From assembly GCA_021401465.1 (NCBI GenBank), contig JADDMT010000018.1:62001-126000 (forward strand): 64,000 nt of DNA, in the 5' to 3' direction. Position 1 is the stretch's first letter. Each line of letters starts with the position of its first letter. Under the pieces are notes generated by a model that saw only the letters and a list, made by a program, of their open reading frames with translations, had not been told where the DNA came from and did not search any database. This stretch comes from Teratosphaeria epicoccoides. Lineage: Eukaryota; Ascomycota; Dothideomycetes; Mycosphaerellales; Teratosphaeriaceae. The position numbers were made by a program, and so were the translations under genes. Shown piece after piece: positions 20,275 through 30,067 of the stretch.

Positions 20275-20881
20275 CTACTGCGCCTGCTGAGTATGATATG
20301 CATGCCATGCCGCCTTTTGCTCTGCCGGACCTCGCTTTGGCAGCCCATCTCTACGCTCCACATCATGACCACGGACTACTTCTGATGGTACTGGCGCAAG
20401 ATCAATAGCAACTCCACCCCCTTTCTTAAGTGGTTCTGGTTCCGCCCCAGGCCACATGTGCATGCTAACAACCCGATCTGTCTGCACAGTTGTGTCCCAG
20501 ACTTGCGGTAGTATGAGCTCGCCATCGGGTCCTGTCAGATCATAGTGTTTCTGGTGCACATGCTCGCCAAGGTCACCGACGTGCAGAAAGACTTGCTGGA
20601 TCAGACCTTGCATACCGTTCCAGGTCTTGCAAAGATGCCATGGCTTTCTGCTTCTTCTCGGCATCTTCGTGCGTCTTTTGGAGTTCGACAAACTTCTTCC
20701 ACTGCTCATGCTTTGCCTTTTCCACAGCTTTCTCCAGTTCTTCTTTCGCCTCACTAGCAGCCTCAGAATATCTATCAGTGTCGACATGGACGCCTTCCAA
20801 AAGCGCATCTTTGCTATGGTCCGTCGAAGCTGTTCCTTTCCGGTCCATGTGCGCTGGTATTGGCCTCGCGTGCATTCTCAT
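20275..20881 (-). pseudogene. Ubiquitin-like-domain protein relic
   Basis: A coiled-coil piece rich in Glu/Lys (EAKEELEKAVEKAKHEQWKK, then KTHEDAEKKQ) is encoded in one frame. The next conserved segment, PWHLCKTWNGMQGLIQQVF, is in another frame, joined near 20640. It continues into HYDLTGPDGELILPQVWD and VVSMHMWP. This is the fungal ubiquitin-like domain that normally follows a coiled coil and a short Lys/Phe-rich linker; the linker is missing here and the frame changes at the same point, as expected from a small deletion. The tail after MHMWP is unrelated and ends at 20275. The intact family is fungus-specific and of unknown function. Confidence 0.6.
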
Positions 20882-21260
20882 CGGAGCTTGTCTCGCTCTC
20901 TCCTGATATCAAAATGCAATGGTAACGAGTGCAGTGCTAATTGTTCTATATGATGCGCAAGATGTCTCATTATCAAAGTCATACTCTGCTTCTCTGTCAC
21001 CAAGTGTACGTCTTCCGTATGTGCTTCCTGCAGGTAATCTCTGAGGTCTTGTGATAACTTGAAAGTATTTGCTCGCTCATCGTGATCCGCGTTGTCTAGT
21101 CCTTCCGCAAGTCTGTCGTGATGCTCTATGCGGTATCTGAGGCACTGCCAATGTTGGAAGAGGCCTTCCCAAGGCGCTCTAACAAAAGAGCAGCCGCTTT
21201 GGGATACTTAGTGGCAAGATGGTCGATGTCGTTCGCTTCATATACTCTAGCAATGCCAGC
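20878..21260 (-). pseudogene. Relic of a fungal C2H2-finger protein N-terminus
   Basis: Reading the minus strand, NDIDHLATKYPKAAALLLER leads into LGKA in one frame, then RYRIEHHDRLAEGLDNADHD in another, with the shift near 21150. In intact fungal C2H2 proteins these two blocks are contiguous (a Lys/Phe-Pro...ERLGxA block, then an Arg/Tyr-rich ...YR..HH.RLAEGLD block), so a frameshift is inferred. The second frame continues to a TGA at 20878 without reaching recognisable zinc fingers. It may have been fused to, or simply neighbour, the ubiquitin-like relic downstream. Confidence 0.45.
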
Positions 21261-21840
21261 ACTGTGGTGAAGCTGGTCATGTCGCCCAGGATCCCGGGGG
21301 TCCATCGAGAAACGCATCGGGCAGTTGGTGACCTCGTGGATTGCCTTCAGAATGCTCCAGATCCGCGGTGCTGGACCCGAAGAGCTGCGCATGACGGAGC
21401 AGGCGTCAGGACGATAAAGGTACATACGAAACTGCGAACGGGAGCTCGCTTGTATCAAACGCCGTCTCGAAACCGAACAGACATCTTCCCGGAATGCAGT
21501 CAATCCGCCTGGTGAGCGACTGCATCGATGACGAAGCCACCAGTGGTCTCCTCGGCCATGGCCCCACACCAGGCGCACCTGGATCTCAAGAGACGTGCAT
21601 GACGGCGACTGGGGGAATTTCCGAGAGCGCGAGGTTCCGGGTGGTGCGTCACCATCAAGACGTGCTGGCGGCCGAGAGTCCTAGCGTGCAGGATGCCACG
21701 GCAGCACTACCAAGCATGAGGTGCCGATTCAAAAGATGCACACACAAGGATGAGGAAACCACTACCCATTACATCATACTACCACCACGGATAACTCGCC
21801 ACCACATCTACCTCTCAACCACTCACTCACCCCCTTGACT

Positions 21841-24819
21841 TCAACGGCCCACGCCATCCCTCCCCATCAACGGCGAGTCCCTCCTCACCACAATCCCCTG
21901 GCTCCCCATCGGCCGCTCCCCCGCTCTGCCCCTCGGACTCGAGCTCTGCCCACCCGGTCCCCTCGCCTTCGGACTCGGCGTCCTCTTGCCACCCGCCATC
22001 AAGATCTTCTCCTCCTCCACCAACCCCCTCTCCTCCAGAATCTCATGCACCGTCCGCCCGTTCTCATCCCGCGCCGTCATGTCCGGTTTCCCGCGCGACG
22101 CCAGCAAGGTCAGGATTTTGATGTCGCCGTTGTCGACGGCTTGCAGCACGGCGTTCTGGCCGCGGTAGATGAGGTTGATGTCCGCGCCTTTTGCGATGAG
22201 GTGCTCGATGTACGACATGTCGTCTTCGCGGTGGCGGCGGATGGCTTTGATGATGGGGAGGTGCTCGCCGGGTTTATTGGGGTCGGCGCCCGCCTCGTCG
22301 ATCAGGTAGCGGAAGATTTCTTTGCGATTCTCGCGGATCGAGGTTGTGAGGGGGGAGAAGACACCGGCGGTCTTGTCTTCGACGCCGACGCCCTTGGCGA
22401 GGAGGAGCTTGATGCTCTCGAGTTGATCGGCGATCACAGCTTGTTCGATGACCCCCTTGTTGATCCTTGAGACCTCGATGTGAGGCAGCAACTTGGCGAG
22501 CAGATTCGGGTGCTTGACAGCCAGATCGATCGGCCAGGAGCCGCCGCCACGGACGGCCGGGTCCGCGCCGGCGCTGAGCAGGAGATCGACCATTTCTGCG
22601 TTGTTGTTCCGGATGGCGGTCGTGAGCGCCGTGTTGTTGTTGGGGGCACGGGCGTTGGGGTCGACCTTGCAGTTCTTGAGGAGATAGCGCATGCAGGTGG
22701 CTTCGTTGTGGACGACGCAGTGTTCGATGATGCCTTTGGGCTCGTGTGGGTCGGCGCCAGCGGCCAGGATGCGAGGGAGGATGTGGGGACGATGGTAGGT
22801 GACGCATTTGTAGGTTGGAAACTCGAGCGCGGTGAGGTTGGGGTCGGCACCCTGTACATCATCTCGTCAATATCCCTGCTCGATGTGGAAATCGGGTACA
22901 TGAGCTTACTTTGGAGAGCAGGAGCTCGACAAGGTCCTCGTGATCGTCACGGATGGCGGAGCAGAGAGGTGTGTAGAGGCCGTCTTTCTTGGCGTTGGGA
23001 TCTGCGTCGTGCTTGAGCAGCAAGTCGATCGCTTTCCGCGAGTTGATCGAAGTCGCCAGCTCCAGAACGCCGGGCGCCCGACGAAGATCGGCGCCCCGCT
23101 CGAGCAGAGCTTGCAGGATGGGCGGTTGATGGACGGCGGGCCACAGCATGATCTTCGGCCCCGGAAGATTCGGATCGGCACCTATAATCGAGTGTGGTCA
23201 GTCAGTCGGAGCACGACCGAAAGACGGACATGCGGCACGAACGTACCGGAATCGAGCAACAGCGTCACCAGGTCCAGCCTCTCGGCATGGATGGCCTTGA
23301 ACAGAGGCGTCTCTCCCTTGCCATTTTTGCCATCGGGCTTCGCGTCGTAGAGCAGCAGGAGTTCCACGATCGCCGACGGCATGCCCTTGGTGATGGACTG
23401 CATGAACGGCGTCTCTTGGTTCCGCATCCGCGTGTTCGGGTCGGCGCGGTGCTGCAGGTACAGCTGGGCGAAAGGCCACTTGCTGGTGCTCAACGAATGC
23501 GCCAAGGGGGTCTCGGCATGCGGCTCCGAGGAGATGTTCGGATCGGCCCCGTACTTCAGCAGCAGGTGCGCGGCCTCGAGCGTGGTGGCGGTCGCGGCGT
23601 AGAGCGGCGTGCGACCCATGCCGTCGGCGGCATTGGCGCTGGCGCCGTAGAGGAGCAAGAGACGAGCGGTCTCCACGTCCTGGCCCAGGACGGCCGCGGT
23701 GAGGAGTCCGGGCAGCGGCTGAGCGCCGCTATCCAACAGCTGCTCGATCGTCTTGTGGTCACCTGCGCGGACGACGTCCTGGAGAGCCTTTGGCGCGATG
23801 GAGGAGGGTCTGCGCGGACTGCGTGGTTGGCGTCTGGGGGCTTTGCTCGGATCCAGTTTGACGTGAGTGGCTTGCTTGGGGACCTGGACGTCTGCGATGG
23901 CATGTGGCTCCTGCTGCGAGTACCGGACGGACTGATTGATGGAGGTGGCATCGGTCTCCGCAATGGACAGATGGTCTTCCATCAGCAGGGGAGACATAGG
24001 GGTGGTCCGCTTGGTGGTCACACTGGCGGTGGGACTCGTGGGGTATTGCCGATGCGGCAGATCGATGGTCTGAAGACCGGTCGGCCGGCTCATCATCGCC
24101 TGTTGGTTCACGCTCATCATCGATGGGCCGTTCATCATGGCCGAATTGCTCACGGCCGGGCTGGGGGGACCATAGTGGGATGACGGGCTGGTGGGGCCGG
24201 CTGGCGTGGGAGGCAGCGTCCGACGCTCGGGGCTGAGATTCTCCAACGCTTGCTGTGAAGGACTGGCGGACTTGGCCCTCCCGTGGGTGGGGTCGGACGT
24301 GTGCAGGATGGCGGCGAGGGCGGTGTAGCCGATGCCTGCGACGGCATCGACCTTGCCGTCCGGGAGCGAGGGGAACATGAGAGTGCTGATCTGCATCGAG
24401 GCTCGGGATTGGGCGAGAGAGGCTTTGAGTCGGATGATCTCGCTGTCGGAGAAGATGCCGCGGAAGCCTCGGCCGAGCTTCCCCAAGCCATGTGCCTTTT
24501 CGTTGGCGAGCAGCTTGTTGATGGTGTGCTCCAGGATGACGAAGACATTCTTGGTCTGGGTGAAGCGGTCGCGAAGCTCGTGGGTGATGTCGGCGGAGAA
24601 CTGGGCGGGGGATCGTTCGAGACTCACTTTGGCGGGGAAGAGGGCTCTGCTGGCCTCGAGGAACTCGACGGCACAGTCTTTGATCCCGGGGCGCGGGGTC
24701 TTGGCGACGCTGAGATACTCCAGGGTGTGGACGGCGATGGTGTTGCCGAGGGCGATGGCGGTGGTGCACAGGTCGAGAAGGAGATGGGCGTCTCCCGCCC
24801 GGTGGCTGTTGGGCGCCAT
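21841..24819 (-). CDS. Large ankyrin-repeat protein, three exons
   Basis: Exon 1 is 24819-23247, exon 2 is 23181-22910 and exon 3 is 22851-21841; introns are 65 and 58 bp, GT-AG. The product is about 951 residues. Residues 1-170 form a helical N-terminal region (MAPNSHRAGDAHLLLDLCTT...), like the STAND/ankyrin-associated N-terminal modules of fungi. A Ser/Pro/Thr-rich linker occupies about 175-345. From about residue 350 onward there are roughly 14 ankyrin repeats, many with the turn GADPN or DADPN and the helix ending LLLxxGA (for example TARLLLLYGASANAADGMGR). Both intron positions fall at GADPN turns, so repeat phase is kept exactly. The C-terminus is Arg/Ser/Pro-rich. Function is likely protein-protein scaffolding; the partner is unknown. 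It is divergent from the signal peptide peptidase gene. Confidence 0.88.
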
Positions 24820-25055
24820 GGCGGAGCAGACATGCAAGAGGCAAGAGCACTTGGTGACATGATGATGGACTATGTATGGCTTATGTAGCTGAGGGGTTCA
24901 CACCTGTCAAAGAAGATGCCGGGTGCTGGGTGCCTTGGACGCGGGACGTGAGGGACAAAGGAATGCATGGGCCGAATGGTCGAAAGCGTCTGATGATGAC
25001 AAGTCAAGACCTGATCCTCTCTTTCCGACCATTCCATTGGATGTGTCATCTCCAC

Positions 25056-25410
25056 GAGGAAGGTGCTGTTGATACTGTTGATGCTGTCGACGGGGAAGGT
25101 GCTGTCCACGCTGTTGATGCTGTTCACGAGGAAGGTGCTGTCCATGCTGTGTCGACGAGGAAGGTGCTGTTGATGCTGATGATGCTGATGATGCTGTCGA
25201 CGGGGAAGGTGCTGTCCACGCTGTTGATGCTGTCGACGAGGAAGGTGCTGTCCACGCTGTTGATGCTGTTCACGAGGAAGGTGCTGTTGTTCATGCTGTG
25301 TCGACGAGGAAGGTGCTGATGATGCTGATGATGCTGATGATGCTGTCGACGAGGAAGGTGCTATTCATGCTGTTCATGCTGTCCCCGAGGAAGGTGCTGT
25401 CCATGCCCAT
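25056..25410. repeat. 36-bp minisatellite, about ten degenerate copies
   Basis: The core GAGGAAGGTGCTGTCCACG (or GGGGAAGG variant) recurs about ten times, followed by CTGTTGATGCTGTCGAC-like sequence; some units are shortened or carry runs of GATGCT. The unit is a multiple of three, so long frames are open on both strands, but no start, splice or codon pattern supports a protein. The array fills much of the 813-bp divergent promoter region between the ankyrin gene (start 24819) and the signal peptide peptidase gene (start 25633). Confidence 0.9.
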
Positions 25411-25632
25411 GCGGCGTCGGGGAAGGAGCGAGTGGCAGGCTGCTGACCAATGACATTCACCCCAAAAATAACCTGCAACATCATCCAGAAAGTGCAATGC
25501 GGCTGGGAAACCACGTTGCCTCAACACGCGAAGCGGACATGACTCCGTCTCGCTTGCTTGACGCATCATCGCATACTGTCATCATACATATACGTATAGC
25601 ACCAGTCTTATGAAGCAGCCTCTGCACCCACC

Positions 25633-27384
25633 ATGCACCCCAACCACACCCGCCTCCAAGCAGCCGTCCAGCACTTCCAACATGCCGCACCCTTCCTGCC
25701 CATGTACCTCCACCTCATCCTGTCCGCCCTCTTCCCCATCTACGCCGGCGCCCACGCCTCCCTGTCACGCCCATCATCCGCCGCCAAGCCCACGCGCGTC
25801 CCCGGGCGATCGAGAGGAGTCGGGGACGACGGGGACGGCGGGGACGGCGAGGACGACGAGGACGACGAGGACGACGAGGCAGATGGGCAGAAGATGGAAG
25901 GCTTGTCGCCGCAGGACGCCATTGTCTTTCCCGTCATGGCAGCCATCGTGCTGGCCGCACTCTACCTCCTGATCACGCGATACGGCCCAGACATGGTCAA
26001 CGTCGTGCTCGGCGTCTACTTCTCCGGCGTGGGCACCGTCAGTGTCGCCAAGCTGCTCGACGACGCCCTGCACGTGTTCGTGGGTCTGCTGTTCCCCGAC
26101 TACTTTGCCAAACACGGTAGGCTGTGCGTCGTCCGTCATCATCCGCATTGCAAAGCCGTCGCTCAGGGTGCTTCCGCCGAGACGTATGCAGCTGTGCTGG
26201 GCAGCCAATCTCTTCGGCATCTGCGTGCTTTCGTCAAGCAAAAGTTCACCACCAAGCTCTACATCCCTGACGTCGTCGACTTCAGAGCCAATCTGACCCG
26301 TGTGAATGCTCTCTCGCTGCCCATGGGCATTTGTGCAGTCGCCTATGCCACATTCATCGATAAGCCGTGGTGGCTCACCAACCTCCAGGGCTTCGCAGTC
26401 TGCTATGCCGCCATGCAGCTGATGTCGCCCACTTCATTTCCCATTGGATCCCTCATCCTCCTCGGACTCTTTTGCTACGACATTTGGGCAGTCTTCTTCA
26501 CCCCGCTCATGGTCACCGTCGCCAAGAACCTGGATGTCCCCATCAAGCTGCTGTTTCCGAGGCCGGACGAGGGCTACAGTATGCTCGGACTGGGTGACAT
26601 TGTGTTGCCGGGTATCATGATCGGCCTCGCGCTCCGTTTTGATCTCTACATGTTCTACCTGCGCAAGCAGAAGAAGCGACGCGTCACCACACCCGGAAAG
26701 AAGGAGAGCGAAGAGGTCGACAAGGCACCCTACGTGCCACTCACAGCCACCGTCGGCGACCGCTTTTGGACTCGCAGCCTGCCGATCACAGCTAAGCCGG
26801 AGAAGCTCAGCACCACCTTCCCAAAGCCGTACTTCACCGCATCTGTGGTCGGCTACGTGATGGGGATGCTGGCGACACTCGGGGTCATGAGCGTCTTCCA
26901 AAACGCCCAGCCAGCGCTTCTGTACCTTGTACCGGGAGTCCTGTTCAGCTTGTGGGGTATGGGCCTATTCAGAGGCGAGCTGAAGCACATGTGGGAGTTC
27001 AGCGAAGCAGTGACCGGCGAGCAAACCTCAGATGATGAAAAGGAGGCCGAGCAGCAAGACGAGGACAAAGACGACCGGTCCTGGTTGCAGGCCTTGAAGG
27101 ATGACATTTTTGGCAAGGCGCAAGCTAAGAAATCCGCGGATGAGAAGGCAAAAGATGGAAAGTCTAAGAAGCGTGATGCGAAGACGTCGAGCAGCGATGT
27201 CATTGTCGTTTTCTCGATCTCGCGATTCCCGCCGCGTGCTACGCAGGTCAAGAGCTCCAGTTCTCCTGAAGATGATGAGACCTCGAGTTCGGAGAACGAT
27301 CACAGCGATCTTGATGATCACGAGACAGTCACCCCTTCCGACGGCAGCCTGGATGATACTGTGCTCGTTGCCAACAAGGAATAG
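25633..27384 (+). CDS. Signal peptide peptidase, intramembrane aspartyl protease
   Basis: Single-exon 583-residue polytopic protein of the presenilin/SPP clan, which cleaves signal-peptide remnants and tail-anchored substrates in the ER membrane. The catalytic pair is visible: FCYDIWAVFF (YD, Asp 283) and MLGLGDIVLPG (GxGD, Asp 322), with the PAL motif in AQPALLYLVPG (residues 427-429). About nine hydrophobic segments can be counted. An N-terminal luminal Asp/Glu/Gly-rich loop (about residues 55-90) and a long charged, Ser/Asp-rich cytosolic tail (about 460-583) are larger than in animal SPP but usual for fungal SppA-type proteins. In Aspergillus the orthologue takes part in sterol/hypoxia signalling and stress tolerance; whether that holds here is inference. 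Confidence 0.94.
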   Translation: MHPNHTRLQAAVQHFQHAAPFLPMYLHLILSALFPIYAGAHASLSRPSSAAKPTRVPGRSRGVGDDGDGGDGEDDEDDEDDEADGQKMEGLSPQDAIVFPVMAAIVLAALYLLITRYGPDMVNVVLGVYFSGVGTVSVAKLLDDALHVFVGLLFPDYFAKHGRLCVVRHHPHCKAVAQGASAETYAAVLGSQSLRHLRAFVKQKFTTKLYIPDVVDFRANLTRVNALSLPMGICAVAYATFIDKPWWLTNLQGFAVCYAAMQLMSPTSFPIGSLILLGLFCYDIWAVFFTPLMVTVAKNLDVPIKLLFPRPDEGYSMLGLGDIVLPGIMIGLALRFDLYMFYLRKQKKRRVTTPGKKESEEVDKAPYVPLTATVGDRFWTRSLPITAKPEKLSTTFPKPYFTASVVGYVMGMLATLGVMSVFQNAQPALLYLVPGVLFSLWGMGLFRGELKHMWEFSEAVTGEQTSDDEKEAEQQDEDKDDRSWLQALKDDIFGKAQAKKSADEKAKDGKSKKRDAKTSSSDVIVVFSISRFPPRATQVKSSSSPEDDETSSSENDHSDLDDHETVTPSDGSLDDTVLVANKE

Positions 27385-28245
27385 GATTCTTCAGATTAGC
27401 GTGGCGTTTGGTGCACTTCCATTTTTTAACGGGGTCAATGGAAGCATTCTACGGCGTATGGGCATAGCGGCGATCATTAAGCAGATTCTCCGAACGCAAG
27501 TCAATACACACACAAACTGCGTCGATCCCACTTTGTTCACTCAGGTGATGGTCCAAACGCAGAGTCTTCTTTTTTTTTTCTCTCTTTTTTTTTGACGGCA
27601 AAGATTTACATAGATTAACAGCTCGGTCTGCTGCAGAGCCACGTCACGACAACACCGACGTGTTTCCGACAACCTCGACCGCACCCTTGCTCTGTGCTGC
27701 ACCTCATCCTCTCGCTTGCTGAGCGACAAACCCTGAAAACAATCTCCCACCTCCCACGACCCAACAAATCCATCTCATCAAACCCTCCCCAGCACACACA
27801 CACACACACACACCCCACCCCCACCACAGCCCAACTCCCGCAGCAATGCGAGCATGCCCGCGACGAGCCGGCCGGCCGGCGCAGCCGCGCAGCTCGTGCT
27901 CTGAAACTCCCCCAAGAGCCCCTCAGCCTCATCCACGGCCTCCCGAACATGACGCCGAGACAAAGCGTCACGAACCCCAAAATTCGATTCGCCAGTCCCT
28001 TTCCTCCCTGCCCCCCCCTTCCAATCCCCCCGAACCGTGTCACACGCAAGCGAAAGCCGTGGTAGGAGAAACTCCCCTGCTACCTGCTACTGTCTTTGCT
28101 TGCGAAACTCGAGGAAGAAGAAGATCCGAACCGAAGCGAACCGTCTGTCTTGATCTGTCTGTCTATAAATACCTCCCGTGTTCCTTTTTCCTTTTCGCCC
28201 CCGGCCTCCCCTTCTCGCTCGCTCGCTTGCAAGCACCGATTTTGC

Positions 28246-28288
<43 letters not shown>

Positions 28289-28354
28289 GGGAACTCGGGA
28301 TTTACACGCACGCACGCACACACGCACGCACCGCTGTCACCGCGTGCCGCGACG
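27385..28354. other. Spacer with microsatellites upstream of the small secreted protein gene
   Basis: Contains T-runs at about 27570-27595, a (CA)n tract at about 27795-27813, a long C-rich stretch around 27930-28040, the (CT)18 tract at 28251-28286 and CGCACGCA-type repeats just before the next ATG. Several frames are open because of the low complexity; none is supported as a gene. Likely 3' UTR of the peptidase plus promoter and leader of the secreted protein. Confidence 0.55.
28251..28286. repeat. (CT)18 microsatellite
   Basis: Eighteen uninterrupted CT units, 68 bp before the ATG at 28355. Pyrimidine tracts of this kind are frequent in fungal promoters and 5' leaders, and this one should be length-polymorphic. 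Confidence 0.95.
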
Positions 28355-28810
28355 ATGAAGTCCCTGGACGTTCTTGCCGTCTTGCTGCCTTTTCTCCTCG
28401 TCACTGGCGCTGGCGCCGCACAGTGCACGAGTTTGAAAGCGAGCGCCAAGTACGGCGAGCGGTGCCCGGCGGGGCCGCGGCCGTGGCTGTGGATCGTGCG
28501 TTTTTCTTTCTCCCACCACCACCACCACCGCTACCTCCTGCTCCTCCTCCTTCCCCTCCTCCTCCGGCTGTTGATCGCGCGCGCTAATGCATACGTGCTT
28601 GGTTGTAGTGCGGCCCGACTGAAGACGACCCGAACGCGACGAAGCCGCCGAGGAATCGTTGCGATCCGAGTCCGACGGTGTATGCGCTCTCGAAGTATTG
28701 GTGTGTAAGTGCTGTCGTGTCTCCGTTGGTCTTTTTTTCTTTTTTTTTCTTGGTGTTTGCGGACGCTGATGCGAGGGGTGTGGCGGGGAATTTAGTGCGA
28801 TAAGCAGTAG
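28355..28810 (+). CDS. Small secreted cysteine-rich protein, three exons
   Basis: Not visible as one open frame. Exon 1 is 28355-28495, exon 2 is 28609-28704 and exon 3 is 28796-28810, which holds only Cys-Asp-Lys-Gln and TAG. Introns start GTGCGT and GTAAGT, end GTAG and TTAG, and contain branch-like CTAAT and CTGAT. The product has 83 residues. Residues 1-22 are a classic signal peptide (MKSLDVLAVLLPFLLVTGAG followed by Ala-Ala). The mature part of about 61 residues has six cysteines at 24, 37, 48, 65, 79 and 80, i.e. C-x12-C-x10-C-x16-C-x13-CC, an even number compatible with three disulfides. I recognise no family. Size, signal peptide and Cys content are those of fungal apoplastic effector-like or antimicrobial-like proteins, but no such role can be read from sequence. 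Confidence 0.72.
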
Positions 28811-30067
28811 TGGAGGCTTCGTGTGCTGTCGGAGGGGGAGGAGACGGAAGGGGGAGGAGAGACTGAAGGGGCTTGAGCGTGTAGCAAGGTTGGGAGGTGG
28901 GGCTTGGTGTGTGGGCGGATGCATGTCGGAGTCGCCTGGAACGAGTCTTGCGGAAAGTTTTCGCAACTCGCCGTCGTGGATTGCGACGGGCGGGCAGGAC
29001 AGTCCAGGAGAGCTGTGATGGGTGCTCGTCTCGAGACTCACTCAGGCTAGCATAGGTCAGGGGGGGTGTTCACCTGGTTCCATCACCTGGCCTCAAGGTT
29101 ATTCTATGCATCTCCACGCAGCAATCCATCGGCTGCGTCTGACGATGACAATCAGGCAGAACAACAAAATCTCAGCAAGCCTTGTTGCCCCCTGCCGTCA
29201 TGCCATGACTGTTCTCCAACTCCAGACAGGGTGGGTCAGTGTCAACATCACTGACTGGCTGACTGATCCCGTTCCTTGTCTGATGACATGACCGACCAGA
29301 CACTGATACGTGACGGTTCTACCTCTACGTCGTGAGACACAATCTTGATGGGCGAATGGTATGAACTCGAGTCGTGCTGCGTCTCGCTGTGTGTCAGAGG
29401 TATCAAGCTCGGCCGAGATGACCTTATACGCCAGCAACAAGGTCGGATAGTGCTCTTTACATGAGTCAGGCCACCACGTGAAGCCAGCGACGACGGATCT
29501 CTTCATAATCACCAGGAAACATAGCGGCTGAGCGGACTCCAGGACGGTGGCGGAGACAGCGTGATCAGCAACCAGGATATCCTTGACGACGATGTCCTGC
29601 TAATAATAGACAGATCTCAGCCAGGACCCCTCAGACCGGCGTGGTTGCCGGTCCAACGCTGGACGCGCGCGCGCAAAGTTCCGTCCCGCGTGTCATGCTG
29701 GAATACATAGGTACAGCCATCCAATTGACCTCCCATCGGCTGCTCCTTGTGCTGGCCATCAACACCTCCACTTCGCTTCTACTACCCCGCCGACACACCT
29801 TTCGCCCTTCGACGCTGTTGCTTCCGAGAGTCATCCATCTTGCGGGCGAGATAGTGAGCCTCGATTAAGAAGCAAGCGTGTTGCGAAGTGTCAACAACGC
29901 GCAAACAAAGCAGGAGCAACTTTCTACATCGGCATAACAACGCTGCTTAGCTCTGATTGCTCGCGCCGGCACATGCTCATCCGTCCTCCCCACTGCCAAT
30001 ACCACCACCACCACCATCACCATCACCACCATCATCACCACCACAGCTCAACACTCGCTCCTCCAGC
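28811..30067. other. Spacer before the SidB kinase gene
   Basis: No supported gene. A His-codon-like CAC/CAT repeat at about 30001-30048 lies in the leader of the kinase gene. An in-frame upstream ATG at 29973 or near 29957 would run through this repeat; I regard it as leader. Confidence 0.5.

Noticed and set aside
12087..21600. Repeat-induced point mutation as the cause of decay
   Set aside because: The zone is not AT-rich and the nameable lesions are mainly small indels rather than clustered C-to-T changes; a RIP index would be needed to exclude it fully.
24876..25319. 147-codon ORF through the minisatellite
   Set aside because: It is open only because the 36-bp unit is a multiple of three; both strands are open and codon content is purely repeat-driven.
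27694..28587. Several long frames in the C-rich and CT-rich spacer
   Set aside because: Explained by low-complexity sequence; they overlap the leader and first intron of the secreted-protein gene in other frames.
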